DNA of 64,000 nt from positions 27,545 to 91,544 of the forward strand of contig JAHLWZ010000831.1 of NCBI GenBank assembly GCA_020536535.1, written 5' to 3'. The translations under genes were made by a program, and so were the position numbers. This stretch comes from Pelomyxa schiedti. Its lineage: Eukaryota > Evosea > Pelobiontida > Pelomyxidae. Below the pieces are notes generated by a model that ran no database searches, was not told where the DNA came from, and saw only the letters and a program-made list of their open reading frames with translations. Shown here piece after piece: positions 1 to 11,904 of this stretch. Position 1 is the stretch's first letter. Each line of letters begins with the position of its first letter.

Positions 1-301
1 CCACTGGATTGAGACACACACCGCAACTCCAGGGTAAGCCCCGTTTTCTTCCTCCATTCACCCGGTCATCATTTTCTTACAATTAATTAGGGAGAAGAAA
101 ATGTACGCCGCAAGACTTCTGCACCACACCATCGATGCCGGCCTTGCAGAGCAGTTTTCTTCCGGCAAATTGCTTGCCTGTGTGACATCCAGACCAGGAC
201 AGATTGGCCGCTGTGACGGATACCTCCTTGAGGGCGAGGAGCTCGAGTTCTACCTCAAGAAAATGGAGAAGAAGAAGAAGGGAGCTGCCCAGGGAAAATA
301 A
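1..301 (+). CDS. RPS8: 40S ribosomal protein S8 (eS8), C-terminal part, 5' end outside window
   Basis: Structural protein of the small cytosolic ribosomal subunit. Two exons are visible: bases 1-33 read [10 protein letters not shown], and bases 91-301 read on to the stop. They join in phase across a 57 bp GT-AG intron (34-90). The first exon matches the QWYESHYALP stretch of animal S8. The second carries the family's C-terminal signature, [20 protein letters not shown] followed by [13 protein letters not shown], and ends in a lysine-rich tail ([10 protein letters not shown]), a little longer than the animal tail. The stop is TAA at 299-301. Upstream exons lie beyond the left edge. I see no damage. 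Confidence 0.96.
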
Positions 302-463
302 ACTTCCAACCAACACTTGGTTTTTTTTTCCGGCTATCACTATTGTTGTTCTTGAACAAATTATCTACCCTTTTCTTTGTCTGTTTACTTCTATCCCCCA
401 TCATGCAGGCAGAGTCCTCGTATTTTCAAAGATTAAAAAAGAAAAGCGTGCAGCCGAACTTCT

Positions 464-1065
464 TTACAATGAAATTTCCTTCTTGTCCAGTGCGGGCATG
501 AGAGAAGGGTTACTTTGAAAAAGGAGCTCCTTCACGGACTGGTAGTCGTGCTCTCCGAGAAGAAAGTTCTGCACCACATTAATTCCAGCAATGTTGTACT
601 TGGATTGTTGTCGTGTGCGTTCTTTCCACCACATTTTGTCCAGAATTAGAGGCTTGTATTTGCTGCCCGTAGTTGGGTCGTCTATGGTCTGAAGAGAGTA
701 AAAAAAAAAAAAAAAGGCAGAAAGTCGGGACAGCGGCACACCTGGAAGAATGCGGACACTTCTTCGAAGTTCTTATTTGGTTTGAGCCAATACACCAACC
801 CTTCTTGCTCTTTCTGCAGTATCAAGTCCTTGAATCTGGGGCTGAAATCGAGGTACCTCGTGGGCTGACGTCTCGACGCCGCTTCTTCGGCCGGGGTACG
901 AGGGAAAACCCAAGACCTGTCACTGCCAAAGAAAAAGATTGACTGCCGCATGACATCCTCAGGAATGGCGGTATAGAACTTGGATAGGTACGACGCCGAG
1001 ATCCACACAACACGCCGTCCTCCATTTGAAGTAATTGCGGCGTCACTCGTTGTAGCCGCACTCAT
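464..1065 (-). CDS. Hypothetical protein, about 180 aa, two exons
   Basis: I do not recognise this protein. Two minus-strand exons join in phase 0 across a 53 bp intron (689-741, GTGTGC...CTTCAG) that has a pure pyrimidine tract before the acceptor. The start chosen is the ATG at 1065 (MSAATTSDAAITSNGG); an in-frame ATG 12 bases upstream is possible. The product has a Ser/Thr/Ala-rich start, then mixed hydrophobic and charged sequence with many aromatics (VYWLKPNKNFEEVSAFFQ, then KMWWKERTRQQSKYNIAG). No signal peptide or membrane segment is seen. It converges on RPS8 and diverges from the vWA gene at 1162, about 100 bp away. It is probably a real gene, because both exons are open and the splice sites are good. 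Function is unknown. Confidence 0.6.
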
Positions 1066-1161
1066 TTTCCGAAGCAATAATTTGCCTGTTCGTGTGATGG
1101 TTCCCGTAACCGGATCTGGAGAAGGAACGACAGAAGAAGAACAAAAAACACAAAAACGAGC

Positions 1162-4005
1162 ATGGAGGTGGCGTTGGAGAAGTTGTATGAGCTATGGTCA
1201 GCCGGGATTATTTCAGAAGAGGAGTACCATCTGCGCAAAGAGGCACTGCATAGAGAGTATGTCCTCTCATTTTTTACGAAGTTGTTGCTTTTTTTTTCTT
1301 GTTTTTTTGTCTTGTCCATTTCTTCTCTAACTTTTTCTTCACCCTTGGCAGATTTAACGTTTGTTCTAAACCATTTACTAACACAAAGAAAACAAAGTGT
1401 CTCATAGACATCGATTAATTGAAGTGCAGGTGGCGGAATCTTCTACTACTGTGACTCCTAGTACCACAGCCACTACATCCACATCGACAACACAACCTGA
1501 GTACTCTGAAGTTGATGCCCTGAGAGAGGTAGAGGCGGACGCTCGCATGAGAACAGCTTCATGCTTGCCATTACCTTTTTCTGCTGCTCTTCTGCATCAC
1601 TGTTGTGGAAATGGTCCTGACGCTACGCAATTTTCGTTTGGCTCATATATTCCTTTTCAGCTTCAAGTACTCAAAGTGCCGCCTCTACTCAATGTGACCC
1701 TTTGCCAGTGGGCCCGATATCTGCAGAAGATGCTGAAAGCCGCGTACTGCGCGCAGTGCAGATCTGTGCTGGAGATTTTGCCGCATTGAGTTTAAAAACG
1801 AAAGTTCCCTGCATGTGCCCAACTGCTCGTGTGGCAATGAATCTGACTGACACTGCCTTCTCTCTTACTTCATTACAATACATTCTGGAGGAAATGGGAA
1901 AAGAAACTGCCCGAAAGAAGGAGGAGGAGGAAAGGGAGCGCGCAAAACGAGAAATAGAAGAAGAACGACGTGTAGTGGAAGAAGAAGCATCAAGGTATAG
2001 TGAATATGTATTGGAGGTACTAACAAATCCCACAGAGCGATACAGGAGTTAACTACACAAAAAGAATCGTTAAATGCAAAGATTGCTGAGCTTGAAGAGG
2101 CTGTAGAAGATTTTGAGGCCAATGAGTACCCTAAATTGAAGGTTTTTCCATCAAATTCGTCAAATCAATTTTGAAAATTGCTTACCACAGGAACAATACC
2201 GCACTGATAACTTCCTGGCACCGGGCTTACATGTTACCTTTTTACCCGAATTCTCAGCTGTAGAGAGTTCGAGAATAGAGATGAAAGTTCTTGTAGAAGC
2301 GAAGGTTCAGTCCCATTTACTAAAGATATTCCCTCAGTTAAGCTATCATCCTAGGTTGGCCAACAATCAAAAACTGCCACCGTAAAACGGGCTCCATTTG
2401 AATTGGCCATTGCTTTAGATGTGTCTGGTAGTATGGAGGGGGACCCCCTTGGTTTGTCCCTTGCACTGTTCAGAGTCCAATGTCACCATCAATAGAAAAC
2501 TCTAAGAACTCTATCCTCAAGATCATTAAGTTACTCCAAGAAGGCGATATTCTGCATGTTGTTACCTACGCTGATTATGCCAAAGTGATTTTTCAAGAAG
2601 GCAAAGTCCATACAGAAAGTACCCTCAAAAACAAGTTTTATCCACTCCTAAATTTCACAGGTGACAGACAGCAACTTTCTGAGAAAGTATCTCGGATATG
2701 CACTGAGGGGTCCACAAATATTTCCGCCGGTTTCCTCCATCCTGTTATCAATATTTAAAGCATTCACCTCCTTTTGCCAGGGCTCCAGGCTGCGTATGGT
2801 CTATTTTCGAAGAACAGTAAAAATAAGAGGGTATTCCTGTTCTCTGATGGCGGCGCAAATGAGGGAATAACGGATGTTGCCTCTATGAATAAACTGGTTG
2901 GTGAAGCCTACAACACCCGAGGAATTTCCACCACTTCATTTGGCATTGGTCCACACTACAATCTGGTACATACAGCCTTTCATTTTTTTGCAAAATAACA
3001 CAAAGTAAGGAAATGATGAAAGGAATTTCTGACAGTGGCCATGGTCTTTACTTCTTCATAGATTCGATTGAATCCATAGGAAAACTAATCGATAAAGGCA
3101 TGCGTGGCCTTACATCATTGTTCGGTACTGTGTCACAAACTTCCCACCCATAAATTCGTCTTAAATTAAACAACAAGGAATCGATGCCGAACTTCACATT
3201 AGACCAAGGAGCCCCCCATGTCACTCAATGAAGCTCGGAGTTGGCAGTAAAGAAACGCTGACTCCCCCATCTGGGTCCACGACAACCACAGCGGCTAATA
3301 CAATCGACATACCGGTAGGCGACCTCCGCCACGAAGATCTGAAGCAATTGCTGTTTGATGCAGAATTTGACTTCTCTGGCAACTACCCTGGTTCCTCCCT
3401 CTGGGTGTTGGATTGGGATATGGCATACACTGAAGTTGTGAATGGCGAATTTGGAGGCAGAGCCACCCAAAGAGGCTCGCTATCAATGAGCATTGATGCC
3501 ACAAGATCAGAGCACAACAAGCAAGTCCGCTCCTTGTCCGTGATACGGGCCTGTGCTCTCCAGGTTAAAATTCACTCTGCAGCCAATGCTAAATGAAAAA
3601 CTTACCACCCCAAAGGAGGCCCAGATATACGAGCTCGTACGCACCAATAACTTCACAGAAGCAGCTCACCTCAAGGAAGAAATATTAGCGCAGCTCACCT
3701 CTGTTGAAGAGGACGACCCCTACGGATTTGTAAAGATCCTCGTCAACAAAGGCAGGAAAGTGCTCTGTGACTACCAGCGCCTGGCCGTAGACAAGCTCAT
3801 CGCCAGTCACAACGAGACCATGCAGCGACGCATTCGGGAATTGAATACAAGACTGCGAGCACTTGATGTGCAAACTGTTGCCGAACCTGTCATGCTGAGG
3901 GAGGAAAGGAGGTCCACCAAGTGCGGGGAGTTGCTGGCCAAAGAAGCCCACAGAAAGATGGAAGAGGAGGCTGACTGTGACATGGGTTTCGGCCTGTTTG
4001 ACTAA
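1162..4005 (+). CDS. vWA-domain protein with N-terminal SHOCT-like motif and C-terminal helical region
   Basis: The product starts MEVALEKLYELWSAGIISEE, a SHOCT-like oligomerisation motif. A Thr-rich linker and an acidic/basic coiled coil (about 1890-2140) follow, then a von Willebrand A domain from about 2390 to 3130. The vWA metal site reads LDVSGSMEGDPL across a 44 bp intron, and later strands read VFLFSDGGANEGITD and TTSFGIGPHYNLEMMKGIS. The C-terminal third has a basic helix-rich tail (RELNTRLRALDVQ) ending DMGFGLFD. I count about ten short introns; the most secure are 2436-2479 and about 3565-3614. The first intron (about 1257-1407) is longer and least certain. The vWA resembles those of E1/E3-like and copine-type cytosolic proteins, so a protein-binding scaffold is likely; the partner is unknown. 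No signal peptide. Confidence 0.8.
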
Positions 4006-5126
4006 ATAATCGATGTGTTTTTCCCGCCACACGAAACAGCCTTGGGCGCAGAATTCCTGTTTGGACTTTGTTCTCTAAAGAATTGTCTGGAAAAAGAATT
4101 GTCTGGAAAATCTAATTTTTTTTTTATAGTCTATTCTCATTCAAACAGTTGCTGACTTTTAGGTGGTGCAGGTATTTGTAGAAGTGGTTCAAGTTGAGCC
4201 GTGGCAAGAGGCTTCCAAAAGCTGCACAAAATCACGTCAGTAACGGAAAGAAAACTAAACAGGCAAACCGTAATTACTTGGGCTAATAGCAAGAAAAGAC
4301 TACGTTAAAGAACAGTCTCAGCTCAGAAAACGAAGTGGCGCATCTCAAACTTAGAAACCAGTCATCAGATGAAAGATGTAAAAAAGAACTACCTGTTTGT
4401 CGAAGGCAGCAACACAGGGGAGGAAAAAAAAAAAAACGATAAAAAAAAAGTGGGGCACGGGAGCGACCGCGGCCAACCCAGGCCTTTTGATCATAGCGGA
4501 AGTCAGTGACCAAGCCAAAGGGAGACTAACTTATAGTAAGTTATGGGTCTCCCTTGTGCGAGCTCGGTCCCAGCAGCCAGGCAGTTAACCAAAGGTCGCT
4601 AGGCCCGACACTGGAACAAAAAAAAGAAACTAACAAATAAAAAAAATAAAAATCCAGCTCGTATCATTCAGTCCGTGTATTTGTCGCGAGCCTGCAGTGT
4701 TGTGAAAGTAAAACATCGAAAGGCCCCACAAAAAACCCCAAGGTGGAGAAAGAAAAACGAAGGGGAAAAACGAGAAAAGAGGTCTCAGTGCAGTGTGTCG
4801 CTCATTCCCGTTGCCCCACCTGCTACGGCAGCACAATCCGCTCGTACAGCCGCATTAGTTTCTTTTTTTTTGAATGTGAAATCATAATAAATCTTTCATA
4901 AAGCATGTGTATTTGCAACTGCGATCTTTTTGAGGAATGTGGATGTCACAATACAGAGATCTAACCCATAACGGTCAGCTGATTATTTGATTCACCAACT
5001 TATAAGATCTTCAAACAAACCCCTCGAAGGGCTGCACCCGGTTTCGCAAAAGGACAAGGAAATGGGTTCAAAGAATGATATTTCGTATGTTTTTTCAAAA
5101 ATTCTTTGCACACAACACAAAACGAA
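4006..5126. other. Gene-poor spacer
   Basis: About 1.1 kb between the vWA gene and the orphan gene at 5127. Short open frames here are lysine-rich products of A-runs and do not look coding. At 4080-4108 the unit AATTGTCTGGAAAA is tandemly duplicated with small changes. The only strong structure is the inverted-repeat block at 4450-4615, listed separately. The part from 4640 to 5090 may hold 5' untranslated exons of the next gene, but I cannot show this. Confidence 0.5.
4450..4615 (-). ncRNA. Candidate structured RNA gene (Pol III-like), about 165 nt
   Basis: A compact GC-richer block lies between A-runs. Its centre is a hairpin: AAGGGAGAC (4518-4526) pairs with GTCTCCCTT (4547-4555), and the inner TAACTTA (4527-4533) pairs with TAAGTTA (4537-4543), with a 3-base loop and a 3-base bulge. 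GACC (4508) and GGTC (4566) extend it, and AGCGACC (4462-4468) pairs with GGTCGCT (4594-4600) to close the block. Read on the minus strand the block ends in a T9 run just below 4450, as expected of a Pol III terminator. I could not match it to SRP, RNase P, U1-U6 or 7SK sequence, and no clear A/B boxes are visible. A MITE-like inverted repeat is the alternative. Confidence 0.35.
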
Positions 5127-6951
5127 ATGCGCGTCACAGAGGAGGGAGCTATGACTGCCGATGTGACCTCGTGGCAGTGCTTCCCAATCGATGGCGAGCC
5201 GTTCTTCTGCAGGGCGATCGGAACCGGGTCCTGGAACGACCTCTTGCATAGCAACCATGTTGCCACACTCATCATCAAGATGAGGTGCCCAACGGAGGCA
5301 ACAGAAGCGCAGGCTCACTTTTGGCAGCAGCAGAGCCTCAGCACTGAGTATCGGAAGACACACAGGTATCACAACGTGGGTGAGGAGGCGTTCGCGGCCA
5401 TGCAGAGGAACGGGGAAGTGCCTGAGGGCATCCCCCGTGCAGGGTGTGGGTGACCTGGTGCAGGTCCGAGGAGCTGAACAAGAGGCATTCCTTCAAAGCA
5501 ATTTGCAAACGACTCGGCCGCGACCCTGTCACAGGGAAAATGGCTGTGTGTATAGCAGTCCTCTCTTCTCCCAGGTTTCACTTACCTTCGTTGACAGAGG
5601 AGAAATACCCAAGTATTCTCTCAAGTGCCAACAGAAGAAGAGCAAGAATACTACAGTAGTGACCAGGAGGAGGATTACAACTTGAACCAAGAAGACTCCA
5701 TTCAGCTGCGCCCAGACCCGTCGTTGAAGTGGGAACTGAGCACCATACCCATCATTCTAGAGGGTGACCTCATTCCACCACCAAAGGTACTTCTTGCTTG
5801 TTGCCACACTACAGTTTCTCATTCCATATCATAAGCCTCCAATCTTGTCAGATGCGGAGAACCTGGGATTGGCCCTTGATTTGTCAAAAATCAGGGATAT
5901 GGTTTGTGGTTTTCACACCATTTCCTCTCTCAATCTCACCACTCACAGGAGAAGGATTCTGAGGAAGAAGACAACACTTCCACAGAGGAGGCGTTGGAGC
6001 ATGGAAAACCCCCTCATGACGTCGTCCGCTTTCACTCAGCCTGGAAAATGGTGTGCGTAGTCCGTGTGTGTCTGGACATCTCATAACTTGCAAAAGATTT
6101 TGATGCTGTTGTCTCCAGTTGGGTTTGAGAGAATGAGGGGTGTGTGCAGGGGCCTTCTGGAGCTCGTGAAGTCTCTTGAGAGAATGTACTGGAGTTGGTT
6201 GCAATATGATTTCTGCAACCCCAGAGAACGCCAACGCTATAGGGAGAAAAAGTATCCCCCTGCCATGCGGGCTACAGCTATGGCAATAAACTGCTCACCG
6301 TTCTGCCTTCAGACAGTGCAAGAGCTCGAGGTGTATGGAGGTTTCATTGCAAAGCGATTGGAGATACATTGCGCCACCGGTCAAAAACCCACACCCGCGA
6401 CACTTTGGCCAGCAATCATCAGCGCAGTGGAAGGGGTCATGAGAGCCAACACCCGCCCAGACACCCAGCTCATCGTCCACCACTGCCCCCAGGGAATGGT
6501 CGGCAACATCATCCACGCCGTGATGTCGACCCGGGAGCCCAGCAACATCAGCCTGCTCACCATCACCGGGGATGGCGAAATCGCGTTCCCGCCTGGGTTT
6601 CGCCCTCTCCCGCCCGACTCCAAGAGGTGCCTTCCACGAATCGAAATTAAAGTCGACACAGACAGGTCATGTTGCACCAAGACCGACCCTGCCACGGTCA
6701 ACAACAACGAACCACCCCGGGCCCAGACCACTCCCACTCCAACTCCAACTCCCGCTCCAGCCGCCCGCATCAGCGCCCCCGCTCTCGCCCCTGCTCCTGC
6801 CATCATCATAAGCAACAGCACCAACGGCGACACGGTCACGGGGAAGAGGTTGGCGCCGGGGACACCCCCTCTTGTGCTCCTGCCCCCACCAACCACATCC
6901 ACAAACGCTGCTCCCGTCGAAAACAATCGCCGGCGTAGACTGGGGCGGTGA
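5127..6951 (+). CDS. Hypothetical protein with acidic middle and Pro/Thr-rich tail
   Basis: I do not recognise the family. The first exon (from ATG 5127 or the in-frame 5151) reads TADVTSWQCFPIDGEPFFCR and later ends KTHR. It joins at 5366-5442 (77 bp intron) to VWVTWCRSEELNKRHSFKAI. Further exons give an acidic stretch (PTEEEQEYYSSDQEEDYN and EKDSEEEDNTSTEEALEHG), then FHSAWKM. The last exon (about 6105-6951) holds a compact part with GFIAKRLEIHCATGQ and LIVHHCPQGMVGNIIHAVMS. It then runs into low complexity with TPTPTPTPAPAA repeats and ends in a basic NNRRRRLGR. The boundaries around 5762-5850 and 6055-6110 are ambiguous. The acidic and basic patches suggest a nuclear protein, but this is only an inference. 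Confidence 0.55.
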
Positions 6952-7136
6952 TGTGTAAAAACCTGTTTTCCTTTCTGTGAAACAAGCCTCCGATTTTTTC
7001 TTGGAAAGCAGTGCCAGGTGGACGTTACGGTAGAGCACTGCCCTCAGTCCCGGGACTGGGCCTTGTATCCTTAAGTAGGACCTTTCGTTTTGCCCTTTTG
7101 AACAAACCTCGCCACAAAAAAACGTAAGTGACTTTA

Positions 7137-10100
7137 TCAAGGGTGAAAAGCAACAAGGGACTGGAGGATGAGTTGCGGTGTGGCTTGCTTGAGGAACGCC
7201 ATCTGGAGGAATAGCCTCACTGAAACTGACTTTTCATCCACAGGCATGTCTCTCTGTTGCTCCATCATGGTGCGGATGTCTGTGCAGGTCTGTGCCTTGA
7301 GCGCTCTCAGGCCCCACTCCAATTCTGCACAAGACGGAGTGGGTGATGAGGATACCACCATGGCCGCCTCTGAATGGCAGGTGTAACTGAGATTGACATG
7401 GGGAGGAAGGAACAGGTGTGCACCAACGAAAATGGAGGCGAGGCCCGCGGCGGGCCTCCTCTCTGGGTTACTGTCACGCAGCCGCTTCAGGAGGTAGTAA
7501 AGGCATGGGCACTTGTGCAGTAGACCCACGGAATCCTCTCCATTGGGTGGGGCGATGCCAAAGCACATCTGCCACACAACACAGCCAATGGCCCACAGGT
7601 CGGTCTTGGATACGTTGTACGTTTTGGTCCTGTGGGAGGGGTATTACTTATTGGTTTTGTTATTGGGCTGGGCAAACCTTGGGGTCACAGCTACTGGCTC
7701 AAGTGATTCAGGTGCCCTGTTGTGCAGGTTTCCTCCAAGGACTGAGTCCAGGCCCACAAGTTCAAGCATTCCAGGATTTGCACCACCGGCTTCTGAAGGT
7801 TTGATGCTCACTGAGGTGTCAAAGCCGGACAGGACAGTGAACTGGCCTGTGAAGCCTGATCTCTCGAGCATGAGGATGTTGTCAGACTTAATGTCCAGGT
7901 GGAACAGTCCCCGCTTATTGTTGAGGTAGTCAATGGTTGAAAGCAGCTGAAAGCTGATCTCCAAAGTCTTGTCACTTCCAAGAGGAAGCACGGTGGTGCT
8001 GGTTGTCTCGGTTGATGAAGCAGGAGGTTGCTGAGGTGCTTGAATGTGCTTTTCAAGGGTTGTTGATCCCAGCTCCTGGGTGATGAAGGTTGTTCTATCA
8101 AAGATTGGAACACATTCACGGTGGTTGTGGGGGATAGTGGTCAACGGGGTTCCAGTCTCAATTGAAACCAAGCACATTTTCCTGTCTTTTGGAAGCAGCT
8201 CCTCCTTCAGAGGGAATTTAGAAGAGAAAACAGTTGGTAGGAGAGGTACCTGTGTACGGCTGCAGAAAAAACTGATGATGTTGGACACACCCCAGTGTGG
8301 ATTCTGAAATAGAGAGAGAATCTCCTGGTCAAAAGTATTCCTCTGGTACTCTGTGTCACCACCTGGCCAAGTCGCCCAATTGAACATCATCTTCAGTGCT
8401 ACTCCCTTCTCGAATATTTTCCTTGGAATGTGCCAATCATTTCTTGGCATAAGCTTCACACTGCTTGTGGTACTATTGCTCCCAACGCCAATAATCTATA
8501 GAGATCTTAGACCAAAACAAATGAGTAAATGAATAAAACCTTTGCCGATGAAAAGTTGATATCACCCATTCCAATCGCTCTCATGCAACTGAAATCAATA
8601 CTCGAAGTGAATTGCTCTGAATACTATGTGATAATTAATAAGTTGAGAGAGAGCTCAGGTACTGGATGAATTTCGAGGCCAATTTTTATTCAATGGGTCA
8701 AACATACCATTTGAAGTTCTTTTTCCTGCGATGACTTTGAGGGGAATAAAGTAGGTGATCTGAATTACCTGGTCAAATGCCAACTTTAAACTGAGAACCA
8801 ATGTTGAGATGACATCAACAGTCTGCAACACAGTATCAACTCCTTCCACAGAAGCCTGCGGTGTTCCTTGGTTGTCATTCCCGGTGGTTGCACCTGAGAA
8901 GACACTCTGTGGAAATTCTTTCCTCAGCAAAGATGCCACTTCGGTGAGCTTGAGCAGTAAACTTGACGATGGGGTAGTTGGGCAGAAATTACACTTGAAA
9001 TACTCTTTGCCTGGTGAGGATTTAAGGTAAGTAATTTGAGTTCGATGCCCGGAGATGTAATCACAAGAAGAGTGTAAAGATGCGCAAGGTAACACCAAAA
9101 AGGCTTCCTGGTTTTATGTGTTACATACCATTCGCTATTGCCAGTTTACTGGTACATGAACCTTGGAGTGGGTTAGTGCACGCAGAAATAAGTGCAAGAA
9201 AATAGACAACATGAGCAACAATCTGAGACTATCTCAATGGAAATGTCAAATAGATCCCCTGAAGGGTCGGGTGTTGGAACCTTGTCCAGTTGAACCAAAA
9301 AATTGCCCAAGCCCAAAGAGGTCATTTGATATTGTCTGCCACCCACAACAGCATACATCTGTTCTGATGGTTGCTGGATATGGACCAAGGGGCATGCTCC
9401 AGCGGAGGTAGGACATTTCAGCCATGTAAACCACAGGAGAGTCATATCCCCCAGTTTCTTCCTCATCAATGACTTGTTTGTTGAAAGTGACTGTGTAATC
9501 CTTGCAGCCCCCTCTGCAGCAATTTTGGAACCTTTTATTGGTTGAGTACAGATATGAGGGAAAGTAAGTGATCTACCATCAAGCTGCAGACCCACCAGTG
9601 ACTTATTTGTTGAAAGTAACTGCACAAAACTTGCAGCCCCTTCACCAATCTTGTTCCCTTGATTGTTGTTGTTGATATGACGGAGTATGTGAAAGTGACA
9701 TACAACTAAGATCCAAATTCGCCAGTGTCTGGTTTGTGGAAAGTGCCTGGGCAATCCCCACGGCTCCCGCATCGCCAATGTTGTTCACTTGAGATATTAT
9801 TACTATGTGTTGTTTGTGAGATGGGTGCAAGTACATACTGCCAAGGTTCAGACCAACCAGTGTCCTGTTCGTTGAAAGTGACTGTACAATCCTCACAGCA
9901 CCCTTCTCACCAAATTTGTTTCCTTATTTTGTTTGTTTGTGGGAGAGGTGCAAGCACAGGACGTACCATTAAGATACAACCGCTCCAGTGACTGATTTGA
10001 GGCAAGTGATAGAGCAATCCTTTCAGCCCCCTCGGCCCCAATGTTATTGTCTTGTTTGTGTTATTGGTTTGTTTGATTGGCAGGAGATCAGGTATACTTC

Positions 10101-11727
10101 CAAGATACAGAGTTACAAGTGTCTTGTTTGTTAAAAGTGCCTGCGTAATCATTGTAGCCCCCTCATCTCCAATTCTGTTCCCTTGTTTGATTTGGTATTG
10201 TAATCGGAGGTAATGGAAAAGCGCGTACCAATCAGATATAGACACTTTAGTGACTTATTTGTTAAAAGTGACTTCGCAATCCTACCAGCCCCTTCGTCAC
10301 CGATGTTGTTTCCTTGTTGATTATTGTTGGTTTGAGTGGAGTGCAAGTAAAGAACATACCCCCGAGGTTCAGACTCACCAGTGACTCATTTGTTGAGAGC
10401 ATCTGGGCAATCCTGGCAGCCCCCTCAGTCCAGATATTGTTTGCTTGTTTTATTATCGTTATTGGTGGACAATTGGGGCACAAATAAATGACATGCCCTT
10501 AAGATCCAGATGGATAAGTGCGTTGTTTGTTGAAAGTGACTGTGCGATTCTTGCAGCCCCTTCAGCGCCAATGTTGTTTGCTGTTGTTACAGTTGGAGTA
10601 CCAAATGAATAAAGCGAACGACATACAAGCAAGATTCAGAATCAGCAGTGACTTGTTTGTTGACAGTGATTGTGTAATCCTTGAAGCCCCCTCTGCACCG
10701 ATATTGTTATCTTGTTTGATTGTTATTGGTTTATGGGAAATGCAACAGCAAAAGACATGCTTTCAAGCTTCAGAAATACCAGTGACTTGTTTGAGGGAAG
10801 TGACTGTGCAAAGCTACCAGCCCCTTCATCACCAATATTGTTATCTTGTTTTTGGTTAGTGTTGTTACTGTTTCATTGACTCGTTGGAGAGCCAACATAC
10901 CATAAAGGTTCAAGCTCACAAGTGACTTGTTTGATGAAAGTGCCTGGGCAATTGTTCCAACCCCCTCGTCACCAATGTTGTTCACTTGTTGTGTTATTGT
11001 TGTTGCAATTTTGTTGAGTGCAAGTGAATTGAATGTGTATTCACATACTGGCCAAGTCCAGGCTCACCAAAGATTTGTTTGCTGAAAGGGCTTGAGCGAT
11101 CCTTCCAGCCCCCTCAGCTCCAATGTTGTTATCTTGTTTGGTTATATGCCTGGTTGGGCTGTAGGGCAATGAATAACATACTGGAAATATCCAGACTTAG
11201 CAGTGTATTGTTTGCTGAGAGTGTATTTGTGATCTGTGCTACCCCCTCAGCACCAAAGTAGTTCCCTAGTGTGTGGGAGGTCAGTGATCAAGGAATTGTG
11301 TTTGCAAGGTAACAATATACCATAAAGACATAGAGACACCAGTGACTTGTTTGTTGCAAGAAACCGTGCAATACTTGCAGCCCCCTCAGCACCAATATTG
11401 TTATCTTTGATTGATTAGAGTTGTTGTTGTTGAGGGGAGAACAGGTGAACGACGTACTGCCGAGATTCACACTTGTCAGTGACTTGTTTGCGGAGATTGC
11501 CTGTGCAATCCTTGCAGCACCACCATCACCAAATTTGCTACCTGGTTATGGCGGTCAGTGCTGTGTGTATCAGGCAGTAAGTAGGTGTATGAAGTACTAC
11601 CAGAGAGGTCGAGGGTTTGGCATGCACAATCTGGATGCAACAAAGCACCACATATTACATCGAGTGGCCCGTCTCTTCCTTGGACTATCACCTTTCGGTG
11701 CACCTGCTGCACAGCTTCGTCGCCCAT
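7137..11727 (-). CDS. Leucine-rich-repeat protein kinase-like protein
   Basis: The N-terminus starts MGDEAVQQVHRKVIVQGRDG. About 16 ribonuclease-inhibitor-type LRRs follow (11545 down to 9465), each on its own exon, then a linker (about 9460-8640) with GLGNFLVQLDKVPTPDPSGD. The C-terminal kinase domain has a glycine loop (IIGVGSNSTTSSV, about 8490), a VALK lysine (VALKMM), a C-helix glutamate (TFDQEILSL), a catalytic loop HLDIKSDNIL (about 7880-7901), an APE motif (HNRAPESL) and, after an intron at about 7634-7684, the F-helix KTDLWAIGCVVWQM. The DFG motif is replaced by GFD (codons at 7818-7826), so the magnesium-binding Asp is missing and the domain may be a pseudokinase. The protein looks cytosolic, with no signal peptide. 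The linker exons are the least certain part. It diverges from the CH-domain gene at 11905. Confidence 0.85.
9465..11545 (-). repeat. Array of about 16 LRR exons, one 28-residue repeat per exon
   Basis: A unit of about 130 bp recurs through this stretch: an exon of about 84 bp plus an intron of about 45-50 bp. Each exon codes one repeat close to NNIGDEGAARIAQSLSTNKS followed by LVSLNLGG. Where checked, the exon is phase 1 at both ends: it starts after G, and the donor follows the Gly of the last motif (for example GTATGTTGG at about 10903). Coding parts are well conserved between copies, while introns share only T/G-rich composition. Confidence 0.9.
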
Positions 11728-11904
11728 CAGTTTGGACTTGAAATTCACCGAGGTGAAAGCTCCGTTCTTCTAACCTTCGCGGGTCCTTATTTCAAGACTA
11801 GTGGTGTTTTCAAAGGAAAATCTTTCTGGGCAGACTGTAACGGGTAATAAGGTGGTTGTACCCTAAAAAAATTTTGTGATCCTCGAGGTTTACGCAGAAA
11901 ATAA

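Noticed and set aside
4397-4887. Short lysine-rich frames in the spacer (at 4397 and 4675)
   Set aside because: They come from A-runs and overlap the structured RNA candidate. No conserved motif or splice context.
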